DNA of 64,000 nucleotides from the NCBI GenBank assembly GCA_026168455.1, contig CM047426.1, positions 88,067,986 to 88,131,985 of the forward strand, read 5' to 3'. A program made the translations under genes and the position numbers. Each line of letters begins with the position of its first letter. Position 1 is the stretch's first letter. Shown here piece after piece: positions 13,891-26,281 of the stretch. The notes under the pieces were generated by a model. That model had not been told where the DNA came from, did no database searches, and worked only from the letters and a program-made list of their open reading frames with translations. Source of the stretch: Theocolax elegans (Eukaryota > Arthropoda > Insecta > Hymenoptera > Cerocephalidae).

Positions 13891-14452
13891 ATTGTTCATT
13901 GATGCATTTCTTTAACTAATTCTTCACACGGGACACGTCGCACCGGTTAGATCATTTTTCTTCTCTCGTTCCTTCAAATACTTGAATTTATATTCTTAGG
14001 CATGATGGATTGGAAGTTTCTTTCTTTATTTCAGGGAATGGACAATTGTATAATTGAACAATCGAAATTATATATACATACATGCAAAAGGGAAATTGAC
14101 TTTTTAAAATAATTTTCGAAATACATTTTCGCAAAAGGCAATAAACTGCGTTTACAAAGTAATTGCTTAATTATTTGTAAGTGTTTAGAAAGTTTAAAGA
14201 ATAAAAAAAAGATAAATAATAACAAACAAAAGATCGTAAGAATGAAAATATGAAAATACCTGCAATTGAGTGTACAACGAAGCGATTTTCAGAGTAGCGC
14301 GAAAACAGCTTTTCCGAAAACTCATTCGCACAAAATCCCACCACGAAGTGCAGCAAAAGAGAAAGGAAATAAATAGAAGTAAAACGTTAATCTTTACCCG
14401 CGGTGTTCTTTCGCGAGATTCGTTGCGCTAAATCGCGCGCTACCGAGGCACC

Positions 14453-14473
14453 TATATATATATATATATATAT
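14453..14473. repeat. (TA)n microsatellite
   Basis: About ten uninterrupted TA units. Confidence 0.9.
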
Positions 14474-17400
14474 TGGAAAAAGTGACGGTTAGAAAAAGGA
14501 AGTAACAGTGGGAATATAAGAGAAGCCATTCGTAATTTGTGGCATTCGCTCTGGCAACTCGAACATCGAGAAGGTGAAGGTCTTTCGACCTACACGACTC
14601 CGCGTTTTATATTTCAAAATTTCATTTTCTCTTTCGTAATTATTATTCCAAAACGCCATTAATACTAATTAAACGTTTATGGTTAAATTTTGGAATTTTT
14701 CTCGTTCTGCCTGAATATAAAATAATTACAATTCTACTTGAATATCTCAATTTTGTAAATACACATAACTCGTTATATACTCCTCGATATACATCACGAT
14801 CAATTAGATTTTCGTCGAGGATGAAAAGAAAAAAGAAAATGATAACCTAAGAAGAATATCCCATAAAGATCAAATATAGACATGACATAAGAAAAGCAAT
14901 ATAGGGGTCTCTAATCCGATAAAATAAGAAGAGAAAGAGATAGAGCAGTCTTCGTCAGTGAATTACACTCGAACAGGTCGGAGACTCGTGCGGACTTTGG
15001 AATGGATAATATGCACTTTGCATACTGATACCCACGCGCACGCTCTTTATCCTGATTATGCAAAAGGCTTACGGAGAGGGAGTAGAAAAAGAGATGGGAA
15101 TAACCGAAGGAGAAGAAGATCCTCAAGGGGGTACCAAAAGCTTAACCCGTGGATCTCTCCAACTTTTTGCACGCGGCTTTTGCGCAAACAAATATAACGC
15201 GTGTACCGATCCTATCTTTTCTGCAATTTGCAGAACGCTATACGGGATTATCGAAAGGCTTGATCGCGGGACCCTCTTTTGCCACGTAAAATTGATATGT
15301 TGAGCGCAACCGATTATCGTTATTTCTATAATTAAATGATTATTTTCGAAGGGAACGGATGTAACGATGATTCGCGCTGATTTACGCTATTTCTACGTTC
15401 AACGTTTTGTAATACTTCCTGTTATTCCTTCAATATTTATTCGTAATGACCGAATATTTTATAGGATAATACCTCCTTCTCTTTTTTCGTTCAAGTTCAA
15501 GCCTTTATATTTTCTTTTAATGTATAGTTAGTCGTTGGAATTATTACATACTCAATTAGAGATTTACTTTTTTAAATAGAATAAAAAATATCATTATTTA
15601 TTTGTCGACTATAATCCACTAATATTTTTCATGGTGTTAAAAGAAAAGGAAACGAGATATTATTGTGTTATTAATCTATTTTCATTTCAATTGAAGAACG
15701 TATAAAATTGCTATCTTCGAATGACATGTTTTCTAGAATTTAATTATAATACCATTTACGCAATTTGCTTAATGTAGCAAAATTATCGATGTATTCATCG
15801 TTAGTAATGATTCGTCTTCTCGAGTATTTATCGTATTTAATTAGTATAGCAGAGAAAAAATGTTATCTTAATGCTCAACTATACATCGATGAGCAGAAAT
15901 TAGAATTGATCACGTTATCGTCTTCGATTATAAAAATAAATTAGGAAAATTGCAAAACATCAATTCTTGTTATTCCAATCCGAAATTAAGAGACGATAAA
16001 TATTATTCAATCAGATCTTTAAATTCCTCGTTGATTGTAGGTATAACCTAAAGGAAATAAAAGGAAAACCGGAGTTATTCGATAAAAAGTAAAAGAAAGA
16101 ATGATAAAACAACGTAACTTTCCCTCCTCACACGTACGAAAGGCTATGCCCATAAAACTTGGTAAACGGCAAAAAAATATTGGCCAAATTTTTTTCTCGC
16201 CCCTTTGAGCCAGGTTGAATGGCTTGTTTCTCGTGCGGCAAGAATGTCCACATCGCGTCGTTTGTTCAGCTATCTCGAGGTGTATATAAGGACACCATGC
16301 CTGTCAATCGTCGGTTGCATAACTTAGGCGTGAAATTTTCTGGCCTATTCGTTCAGCGACACGAACGCCGGAAGAATTCGCGGCGCGCGATAAACCCCGT
16401 ACGCTCGCAACGTTTCATAAATACGTAGATGATATCAGTGTTGGAAGTGCTACTCGTACTACGCTTTAGGTAACATTTACGCGGCAATTGTCGATCCGAT
16501 TCTCATTATTTTATAACAGCTAATGGCTTTTTATAGAATTATAAAAATACCTATTTGCTATTTGGTAACTTCTAAGTGTCTCGGAGGATAATTATTGATT
16601 TTTATCAATGTATCAATTTATGCGATATAATACTAAATTCAAATCGTATTCGATTTCAGAATTATTTATGCTTTACAAGAAGAAAATAAACAGTTTGTAA
16701 CGAAATTCATACTCCTACATTAACGAAAAAATTTATTTGAATCAATAAAATATTTGTTGAAGTTATTACATTATAATTATTATGTATACATGTAATTAGA
16801 TACATTTTATAGAAATAAAAATGCAAAAATTTGAGACGAATATGCCACATTTTAAATAAATAAGATATATTTGAAACATCGAAATAGACATTAGTTTCAA
16901 ACAAATATTTTATTGTCCGCATTCAATGTAATAATCCATTGATTCAAATAAATTTTTTTCTGAGTGTACTTATAACATTTTGTAATCAAATTACTTGTGA
17001 CATAATTAAGTAATAAATAAATAAATGAAATTTTGAATAGGAAGATTTTATTTTTAACTGCATATTCAATTAATCGGAAGTACATTTAATCGTCGACTAG
17101 GTTATTACTTGTTATAAAAAAGCAAATTTTCTAATTAAAATTTTGATCGATCTATAACTAATTTCAAATTTGAAGTATTTACGGATATTATAATTATACA
17201 GTCGTTAGTTGAAGTGAGCATTGACGCGAATGAAGTATATAATTAGGGATAATATAAAGTTGGATCTCGCATCGTCTTGGTATCGTAAAGCTCGATTTCG
17301 AAGTTTAACCTACTTATGAATTCTTCTGAGGGAATAGCAATATAATCGAGCAAGTAATAACATTTGAGATCTGATTTACTTACCGTTACGGACATTATAT

Positions 17401-17808
17401 ACCAGCAAAATTTATAAGTTTAATATGAATTTGTGTATTAATACGTGTATTTACTAATTGAAAGTATATACATAGTGAAGCCAATATGTGAAGTTAATAA
17501 GTAGTTTTGATTTATTCGTTACGTAGCAATATAGTTTTGTAACTTTGATACTAGGTTAATTAAGAAATGGTTGGGTTTTGCAATAAACTTTCGTGCTGTA
17601 CACGACATTTACACGTCCATGTTTGTTTTATATATAGATATAAATACATAGGTGTTTTTTAATCTTGTGCATATATTTTTTAATGAGCCTGTTGGCACAT
17701 AGTTAATGAAATAAAATATCTTCTAATTACTGTCGTTACTTTTTATTACCATTTATTTAAAGCATATTAATAATGTTTCGAAATGAAACTGTTCATTTTG
17801 TTCATTAA

Positions 17809-18192
17809 GGGGGTTCCATACTCAATTTTTGATGAATAATTAATAAAAAAGTAGAACAGTATGTGAAAAAATAAGAGAAGAGGCGCCTTCGTTTATTGAC
17901 AATCTAACTGTGTGCTGAATTTTAGATTAAAATATTATTGCGTTTTCGAGAAAAGTCTTACCAAAAATATCAAATATTTTCACCTCGTTGAGGTTAGGTT
18001 CAGATTTTTGGTAAGACTTTTCTCAAAAACGCAATATAATTTTAATCTGAAATTCAGCACACAGTTAGATTGTCAATAAACGAAGGCGCCTCTTCTCTTA
18101 TTTTTTCACATACTGTTTTATTTACAAATTTATTACTAATAAACACGATTGCCGGTAAGGTAGGGAGGATAAATATTGACTATGGCACCCCG
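17809..18192. mobile_element. Foldback MITE-like palindromic element, copy B (TTAA-flanked)
   Basis: Perfect TTAA tetranucleotides flank both ends (17805-17808 and 18193-18196). The terminal sequences read inward are GGGGGTTCCATACTCAAT and CGGGGTGCCATAGTCAAT, a clear terminal inverted repeat. Inside lies a long inverted repeat: 17855-17968 pairs with 18004-18117, 114 bases each with about four mismatches, around a 35-base spacer. Such a high match suggests recent insertion or a mechanism that keeps the arms alike. No ORF of transposase type is present. The TTAA duplication suggests mobilisation by a TTAA-specific transposase such as a piggyBac relative, which is inference. Confidence 0.8.
17855..18117. 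repeat. 114-bp near-perfect inverted repeat with 35-bp spacer
   Basis: The left arm starts AACAGTATGTG and ends ACCAAAAAT; the right arm is its reverse complement except for about four positions. The transcript of either strand would fold into a long hairpin. Confidence 0.95.
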
Positions 18193-18196
18193 TTAA

Positions 18197-18920
18197 CCAT
18201 AGATATATAACAAATATATTATTAACAAATACAAATTTCGAGAAATAAACCGATAGCACAATCTCATGAAATGTAAATTCATTTCATATGTGAATTAAAT
18301 AAAAAAAAGTTGCCTAATAATAACGTGTACTATACAGTAATGTGGTTTCAGCTGATGAATAGAAAAAATACCATAAATAAAATCCTGTAGTATTAATTAA
18401 GCGAAGACAAATCCCATGTTTGAAAATATACACATTTCAGACAATTTGACTGTATAAAAGAAAGGAAAAGTTCGAGAAAAACATAAACTCGCCTCTGTTA
18501 ATTATAACCATGGAATCCCTCAACAGTCTCACGTCTTGAGCTCCCTTTTGCTTACCGTCTCGTCCCTCTTAGACTGTGCGTCGTTTTGCCAAGCGCAGCG
18601 ATATAAATTATCGCGCCGATGGTACCCATGACGAACCAAGATCAAAGAGATCCCGAGAAAAATTTTGCAAACGTGCCCTTTAGAACAGTGTACTTTAACG
18701 CATTTACTTCATCATGGCGTAGAACGATTAAAAATTTCTTTTTTTTTCCGTTACTGGAGGTCCTTTGTTTCTGTCGTGTAATAACATAATAAATTTCTTA
18801 CCAGGATTATTAAAACATTATATTAATAAACATATTCAATAACCTATTGATAATTTTAGGACCAATCAATATTTTTTATACTCATCCAGTGCATTGCGAC
18901 TTCTATATATAAATTTATAA
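18197..18920. other. Non-coding spacer between two foldback elements
   Basis: Nothing supportable was seen beyond AT-rich sequence and a pocket of higher GC near 18530-18660. Confidence 0.5.
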
Positions 18921-18922
18921 GT

Positions 18923-19254
18923 GCATGTCGTCAGAACGAATCAATAACTCAAATTTTTTGCGCTTAAAATTGTCGACTATGAAATACTTTTTCGAAAATG
19001 ATCATTTTATACGAAAACTAAAAATATCACGAGAAAATTGTCTTTTGACGAGATTGGTACAGTAGTTTGTATGATTAATTGTTTAAACATTTTTAAAACA
19101 ATTAATCTCACTACCGCAGCTACTGCACCAATCACCTTGATACTTTACACAATTGTAGATTAGCGGCTCGTTGTGGCAAATTTTCGTGATTTTGTTTAAT
19201 TATAAAACATTAATTTAAGTAAAAATAGTATAACATAACGAATTTGTCATTCCC
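18923..19254. mobile_element. Foldback MITE-like element, copy C (diverged, same family as copy D)
   Basis: It is centred on a perfect 12-base stem (19073-19084 with 19097-19108). The pairing continues outward with mismatches: GATTGGTACAGTAG on the left faces CTACTGCACCAATC on the right. The right end (TAACGAATTTGTCATTCCC) matches the right end of the element at 57423-57849. The internal words ACAATTAATCTCA and TGCACCAATCA also recur there as ACAATTAATTTCA and TGCACCCATCA. The right flank is TTTA rather than TTAA. The left boundary is estimated from the palindrome centre and is uncertain by about 10 bases. Confidence 0.6.
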
Positions 19255-19390
19255 TTTATAACAGCATTTTTAAAATAAACATACCATAAATTACACTTAT
19301 GAAATAATGAACGAACAAAATGTCTCCTTATGGAGAACCCCCATGAAATGATAAAAATAATATTAAAGTTAAATAAATTAAATGTTTCAG

Positions 19391-19640
19391 GAGGCTAGTG
19401 AACATGCGACAATTTACCGAGTGATGCGGGAAAATGGAGGCAATCCGTAAGAGTAGCGGTCCAACGCGTATCGACGTACCAAACAAGGGGAGTGTAGTGT
19501 TGACCTTACCTAAACCGAAAGATGTGAATTCTTTGAAAATAGTGGAAAGTGGTAATGTCAGTGACAAAATGACCAGTGACGAATCTCGTGCATTAATGGA
19601 TCCATACGAGGAGCTGGAACGATACCTCGCTAAAGTTAAA
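19391..19640 (+). CDS. Coding exon with start codon, unrecognised protein N-terminus
   Basis: An acceptor (AATGTTTCAG) ends at 19390 and a consensus donor (GTAAGT) begins at 19641, giving a 250-base exon. The first 43 bases are 5' UTR. Translation most likely starts at 19434, because the same frame has a TGA stop upstream at 19422-19424. The exon then encodes 69 residues and ends in phase 0. The peptide is hydrophilic, begins MEAIRKSSG, and has a proline/lysine-rich middle (LTLPKPKD) and an acidic C-terminal part (DPYEELERYLAKVK) that could begin a helix. There is no signal peptide or membrane segment. Codon composition is more balanced than the AT-rich flanks, which supports coding. Since an acceptor precedes the start, at least one 5' UTR exon must lie upstream. 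The downstream exons were not identified, and I cannot name the gene. Confidence 0.65.
19404..19450 (+). promoter_or_regulatory. Two short upstream ORFs before the start at 19434
   Basis: uORF1 (19404-19424) encodes MRQFTE and its TGA overlaps the ATG of uORF2 (TGATG). uORF2 (19424-19450) runs out of frame across the main start codon. By known eukaryotic scanning behaviour, such uORFs usually lower translation of the main frame. Whether the mature 5' leader includes them depends on the splicing of this exon. Confidence 0.45.
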
Positions 19641-21351
19641 GTAAGTTTCGTCACTATTCAAATGTACACATCATTCTATCAATCAAAATTAATAATTACC
19701 ATACTATCTCAAATGAAAGTACATGTATATATTAAGATTTCACAATCTAGATATATATTTAACCATTTAACGCGAATGAAAATGTGAAAGGTTTAACTCT
19801 ATAACTATGTGCTCTATGCTCTGACTAAACACCCGCATCTTAGATTGCATACTTTTAATTCAATTACATGTACGATCGCAAGTTGTTAGGTATATTTCGG
19901 TGTTATCTTGATCACGATTCTTTCATCATTACGTTAAACTTGTTTAGTGTACGAAAATCGATTTTGTAACGCAATGATTTGAAAGATTAAGTGGAGGGTT
20001 CCATTAGTAAGTAAATATATAATTGTAAACGTAAAACGTGTCGGTCTAACAATAAGTTATTTAAATATATTCATATATATGGCTTGAATGCACGTAGCGC
20101 ATCAAGCGATTTCGCATATTACCTGTAGAACGTGCACGCAAATTCACAGAGAGAATCTTAATAGACTGAAAGTAACGCATTAACTACGTCTCGTTAACGT
20201 TCTACAAAATCAGGTAAATGAAGGGAAATCGGTGCAATTTACTCGTGACGGTATCTCTTACATACTCCCGGCATTCTGATTTTTGGATGTAAAACGTCCT
20301 CTTATACCGTATACTTTCCCCGTGCAGATGCACCGTCGAACACTTGCGCAAAATCGCGAGCGGTTAAAGTGAAAGGAATCAAATACCCTTCTTACCAATT
20401 TTTTTATATCTTACGCTTAAAGAAGTTTTAAATTTGCTTAATATAGTGTTTAGTAATATATAATACAGTAATTTACGCGCGTATACGAATATTCATGGAG
20501 TTTTTCTTGAAAATCTATTTTAGATGCGCGCAGTACATTTATTTACCATAAAATCTATAAATCATATATGATAATCGTAGAAAAAAGTACGCAGAAGAAG
20601 AAGTTGCATCACGCATTCATTCAATAATTGACCCGAATATTTTTCTATTAATTTTGCAATTTGACAAACATCCAATATTAATTACACAAATCAATACTAA
20701 TAATAATTTTTTAACGTTTCCTTTGCCATTACTCATCGTAACGCAATATCATGTCAAATACACACACTGGAAAGTATTTATCGACTGTTAGGGATGTAAT
20801 TACAATATATCTTTAGAGTACCGTTAATCTTCGATTAGATGATAATCTATCATAATTAATTTATTACATAAATAATTATTCTTATATATGCATATATATT
20901 TATATCAACTGGCGTACGAAATGTACCTCGAATAATTATTACTAATTCATAATACCTGCATGTGCACTTGACGTAGAGGAATCCGTAGGAAGGATTTATA
21001 GCGTTAATTTCACTAATAAATAGAAGATACATCGGCATAGGTGTGAAAAAAAATTGAATTCATTCAAAACATAATTGCGCGGTGCAGATATCGGGTACAT
21101 GCAATTTCTCCCCATCCTCTCCTATCAAAATATCTAGCTATTAAATTCTATTTACTAGTACATATAAAAGGAAGAAATCACCACCGGCCGTAAATTTGCA
21201 TCAGCATTTGCGAGTTTGCACTTTATTACGCATAGATCGACGTCCTTCTAAACTATATAGCGTTAAAAGAGCGCGCGTGTGCCAGTAGAACATAATTTCT
21301 CATTACTACTCGGCATCTCAGCTGCATCATCGCCCCGAGAAATGTTGTACT

Positions 21352-21405
<54 letters not shown>

Positions 21406-24360
21406 AAAGAAACTTGAAGAAGGTGGTGCGTTGCTCTCTAGCTCGGTGATTCATAGAGTCTTCCTGGCCGCGGGGTCACGCGAGTCGCTCGATTAGGTCG
21501 ATAAAACCTAACCACGTGCACAATTAGTTTGACGCGCATTCTTGACGTAACGGTATGTGGTGTGGTATTACTTAACCCTCTGCTAAAATATTACTTTTCG
21601 GATGTATCTCAAATCTTTCGAGAGTCTCGAGATTGTATGTACATCCACGTCCTACTTTCTTCTATCGATGCATTTATTATTCTTAGTTTTTTGTTTTCGT
21701 GATACGGTATAAAGACTAATTGTGTATTACAATTTACAGAATAATTTTTATAAATGTATGTAATAGAATATAAACCATATTATTACCATTATCAATAGAA
21801 ATAATAGTACATTATAATAGAAAAAATAAAAGCGCGGGTATCATCCTATCTGGTTTAGATGTTTGTAGTTAATCATTCGGTGGTGTTTTTCTTATTCGAT
21901 CGTTAAAACAACGATCGATTTGTTTGAATTCGCGTTAAAGCAAATATAACGGGAAACGGTAAAGTTAGATAAATATATTTGATAAATTAAACTTACAAAG
22001 CTATTATATAATACTATAAAATCCAATACCTATAATTACATAAGTATTAAAATAAAATAAATATCCATTCGCCTGTCTGCCAATCGCCGTTTATGACATC
22101 TTATCGTTCGGGAAAATCTCCGACTGCCACTTTCTTGTCTTGGATAATTCTTCATCTAGAAGATACTATAAAGTAATGGACGTACTCTTAAGTAAATTGT
22201 ATAGGCTGGCAATTACTAAAAGTTTGTTCGATCCTTCCACACGCTTACACACGCGCGCTCGCACGCGTGCGCACCTCCGTTGCAGTAAGAAACAACGTTA
22301 TTTACAAACAATTACGTATATTATTGAACTTTAAATTAGGACAGTAATTATCTCATTAGACATTTTTTTTCATTAGCTCGCTTTGTATATAACTAATTCA
22401 TTTATGTTTATTGCGTAAAATAAAAGCAAAATTAAATTATTTGTATTATATTGTACGGTAGAGTATATCAAATATCTAATTGTTGCACAACTAGGCGACA
22501 TCCCATATTTGCAAGTAAAATCAGAAATTGATTCTCGTCACACACTGTCCGCTAATTTAATAATAGGATCGTCAAGCAACAAAAAATATATATTTCCTCA
22601 TCTCGTGACTTCCCCTCGTTTATAAAGTGCAACACATCCAAAAATTTAATATTTTTCTCGAAATTCTTCCAAAATCCATAACGGCACCTTACCCGAAGCA
22701 CTCGAGTCAAAACGAGGTGCATCTTAGCGGCACCTCCGGCGCATCGATCATCTCCGTGGCTATATCGATCGTTTCGTCGAGCCTCTCTCGCGATCCTTTT
22801 GAGTGCATATCGCAAACAGCCGATGCGTAACCAAGCGTAATAACAAATTGGATGCGACGCGCGATCCCGCCCTGAGATTTCGAAACGTGTTTCGTTAAAC
22901 CCGATATACATATACATACACATACATGCGGAAAAAAAAGATGCACCGCGAAGTATCTTTTGTTACTTTTTTTTTGTTATCTTCTGGACGCCTTTTCTTT
23001 TTCTTTCCGTTGTCCGTCAGCCCAAGATCGAGCTGTAGGTAGTTTTTCTCTTTTCTTTTTCCTTTCTCATCTCGTCATCGTTGTTCTTTTATCGCGCGCA
23101 CGTGTGTATATTTTCGAATGTAAATGCGCTTTGAGAGATTGTCTCCGCGTGTTCTTGATGCTTCTTTTTTTTTCTTTCTTACTTTTGACTTTTTTTACTT
23201 GCGCGCACTTTGACACTTTGAATTTTTTTTGTCGGCTTTGGTGGTATAATGTATTGATGTTTGGATTCTAGAAGCTTGTACCACACGTATGAAACGATTT
23301 TGGCTAATTTTTTTTAACGGTTTATCATTAAATAGTGGTTTTATCTAAAACTTTAATTAGAATTATTAATATTTCTATAAAGAAAACATATTGAATAAAT
23401 TTACTTTGAATTTTGTATACTTACGTTGTAGATGAATAAATGTTTTTAATTTTGATATTATTAAATATCATTTGTTTTTTATATAACATAATTCGAGTTG
23501 TTCAATAAAAACATTTTTTATTTTATCACTTTATTGTATTTAATTATAAATACTGCGGATGAACAGGTGTATCTCTTATTATTGTGTAACTATACGATTT
23601 AATAACGCGGTAAAAATATTTCCGTCGTGAAGGTAATGATGGCAGTGTTTATTTAACGAATCAAGCATAAGTATATATAATTTTATATTATGCAGTTTGT
23701 CATTCATCAAAAATATTCAATTCCAAAGAATAATGAGTGTACTGTTTGACGAATGGATGTAACGCGAAACATCGTTCATTATCATACATCATTCAAACTT
23801 CAACAAAAACCAATGCACATAATCACGTTTAAGTCGGGGTATTTTCACATATTTTGAAGAATAATCTTGAAAAACCACGGGGTATAAATTTCACTTGGCA
23901 GTATAACGTAATCTTTCAAATTTTTTGTCCTCCACCATAAAGGAGAGCAATTTAATGCAAATCAATTTGAAATAATAACATTAAATTATAACTTTGGCTG
24001 GGACATATTCAAATGCCTTCCACGAAAAGAAAGCTACCGAATAAGCAGCTCGAGCTTATCAGCTTTGCTTTCATTGGCAGTATACGTATGTACACACATA
24101 AGATACACTGGACGTTCATCCAATTTCACGCTCAAAGTGCACTCTCGGTGTACGGGGTTCTATCGGCCTCGTTTTCGGGCTGTCAAAATAACGCAAAACG
24201 AGTCGCTTCCCATTGCTCGCGTGTGCACGCACGTAATACGCGTCGTCGCCGAGAATTTGTGCCCCCTTGGGCTAATATAACCAAGAGGATAGCGCAAAGG
24301 GCACATCGCAGCCAGGACCGGTTTCTCTTGCTCTTGCACCCGTTTCGCGAATCCGATCAT
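19641..24360. other. Probable intron: non-coding DNA with a long TA repeat
   Basis: It follows the donor at 19641. No further exon could be supported. It contains the (TA)20 tract at 21361-21400 and pyrimidine-rich DNA at 22950-23230 that stays open by composition alone. Confidence 0.5.
21361..21400. repeat. (TA)20 microsatellite
   Basis: Forty uninterrupted bases of TA, bordered by TG-containing units on both sides. Confidence 0.95.
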
Positions 24361-24478
24361 CTTCTCTCTCTATATATATACCGCTACTGATCGTCGTCTC
24401 GTCGCTCTCTTTAAACCTTCTAGTCTTCGCATCTCTCGCGATGTTATAATAGTCGAGCAACTTCGCTGCAGTTACGAA

Positions 24479-24563
24479 ATGGACAGTTCCGTTGAAAGTG
24501 ATATGGCGTTAACGATTCTTCTTGCCGATTTGCGGTCGAGGACTAATCCGTTTGAGGTTTCGT
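24479..24563 (+). CDS. Candidate alternative first coding exon
   Basis: An ATG at 24479 opens 28 codons plus one base and then meets a plausible donor, GTAAGG, at 24564. The peptide begins MDSSVESDMALT and contains LLADLRSRTNPFE, a balanced, protein-like composition unlike most chance frames here. About 110 bases upstream is a TATA-like TATATATA (24371-24380) followed by pyrimidine/CG-rich sequence, so a promoter and short leader are possible. No acceptor is needed for a first exon. It would lie within the intron that follows the exon at 19391-19640, on the same strand, but it ends in phase 1 and that exon ends in phase 0, so it may belong to a different transcript. I do not recognise the peptide and it may be chance. 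Confidence 0.3.
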
Positions 24564-24569
24564 GTAAGG

Positions 24570-25730
24570 AAATTTACATTTTTTTTCGTTGTATTGCCAC
24601 CTTTGGGATTGAACATTTAGTTGGATTTACAAATTGGGTTTTGGTATTTTGGACAACTAGTTTTTGAATTTCATCGAGAGTATTGAAGTTTGTTTAACGA
24701 CAACGCGATTTATTCTTTTAACAACGTGTTATCGAAGTTAATTTCTTTGCTGTGATTGTACAACGAGATATACACATAAATGGATTATTCAAACTGTAAC
24801 TTTACTCTTATACTTGCAATTAAACGAATGTATAAAATAACATAATAAAATTATTATCGGTTTACGCTTTATAAATTATGCAATACTTGTAAATATTAAT
24901 ATATGACATATAATGTTGATGTTGCGTATATACTCGATGATGTAACGGTGTACTTCTTGTCAATATTTAAAAATAAGGTATCGATAAAGAGTGCGAATCT
25001 CTCGCTGACAACAGGAGTTTCATTAGTTTTAACCGCTAAGTTAAATCTCAGTTTTCACTTCGATAAGGTTAATCTACTCTTACGAGACAGTGCACTTTCA
25101 TAATTTTGCATTAAATTTTAATATAATCTACCTCGCAACGGGTCGTACAACGTAATCTTGTCAGAATATTAATGATAAACAAAATGAAAATAAAAATCGT
25201 TTCACGACAGTTATCCGTTATTGTATACTAATCTATATATAAGACTGTATTAAAAATATAATGTACTTCGTGCATTCTATGTATAAATTATCAATCATTC
25301 GTGAAATACGTCGCAAGTAAATATATTTTGTGATAAATTAATATTATATTCTCATAAATGTTGAAAATTCACATATTTATAAATAACAAATTTAAAACTA
25401 ATTGTGACGATCTGACAATGAAAAATTTCACCCATATAACTAAAATAGATTAAACTGTAACGCAGAAAGTGAAGTTGTAAAAAAAAAACAACTTTAAGAA
25501 TATTTTAAATAACAAAATTCAATATGAATAAGTCATTAAATTTTAATAGTCACATTATAAAAATAATGCACATTCTGAAAGTAAACAAATATACTTTAAG
25601 CCGCGCTTCGCTGTCACATGCTGTCAAATTGGTCAAAGATAAACATTACGATATACGCATCTAGAGAAACTAAAAAGGTGTTTGATTTACGATTTATTTA
25701 TATAAAACGGAAATAAGGAAGTTAAAGCTT
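24570..25730. other. Non-coding AT-rich DNA
   Basis: Nothing supportable was seen on either strand. Confidence 0.5.
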
Positions 25731-25736
25731 TAAATA

Positions 25737-26281
25737 TCAATTTCTAAGAATAGTCAAAAGAAGTTTATATGCATAGTTCAAGAAGAAAGTATCTTCCTCG
25801 AGATCGTCCTTCTTGTTATAATACAATTCGCATTTAAAGTAAAGTGGATCATTTCATTTGTAAGGTATATCACGATCAATGATTTTTGTATTTTTTTCAA
25901 TCGATCATTATTATTGTTTTTTATGTGTTGATACACAATTATCTTTGTGTTGTCAATTTTTTTGTGTTCATTAATGCGATCGCTGTATAGTTTCCTCTTT
26001 GTTTCGCCAATGTAAACAGATGAACAAGTTATACATACGTCCGTTTGATCCCAAAATTTGGAAGTATCTTTTTCCTAATTTTACAATTCTTTTGAAATGT
26101 TTATTGATCAGAGGAATATAACTCATATTGTATTTATTCAATACTCTATATACTTTGTGAAGCATATATCTTTTAAAAATGGAATTGGAACTTTCTCTTT
26201 ATACATATTTACGATAACTCGGTTTGAAATTTAATTTTAAAAAAAATTGTTTTATAATTCGACTATGGTCTGAAATAAGTT
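25737..26281 (-). pseudogene. Penelope-like element remnant (GIY-YIG endonuclease region)
   Basis: The minus strand, read across at least three frames, gives a recognisable C-terminal part of a Penelope-like retroelement protein. In order these are a segment with IPFLKD; a segment with NKYNMSYIPLINK followed by KLGK; a segment CITCSSVYIGETKR followed by RINEH (the YIG motif is at 25994-26017); and an acidic tail before a stop at 25737-25739. The series of a KLGK-like linker, a CxxC pair, YIGxTKR and an RIxEH word is typical of the GIY-YIG endonuclease that follows the reverse transcriptase in these elements. Frame shifts and stop codons between segments make it non-functional. No reverse transcriptase part was found on the 5' side, so the copy is also truncated. 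It is an insertion fossil, unrelated to the host exons. Confidence 0.7.

Larger units (their letters stand above)
9520..17800. other. Non-coding DNA with one GC-rich island
   Basis: No supported exon. A short GC- and CpG-rich stretch near 13730-13890, with (GGA)n and CGCGCGC words, is the most promoter- or enhancer-like part, but no core promoter could be defined. A (TA)n run lies at 14453-14473. An open frame of 81 codons at 15058 on the + strand has no splice-site, domain or repeat support. Confidence 0.55.

Noticed and set aside
15058..15303. 81-codon ATG frame
   Set aside because: No domain, no splice signals, and overlapping frames are open as well.
17984..18002. GAGGTTAGGTT word resembling the insect telomere unit TTAGG
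   Set aside because: It is a single unit in the hairpin spacer, not an array.
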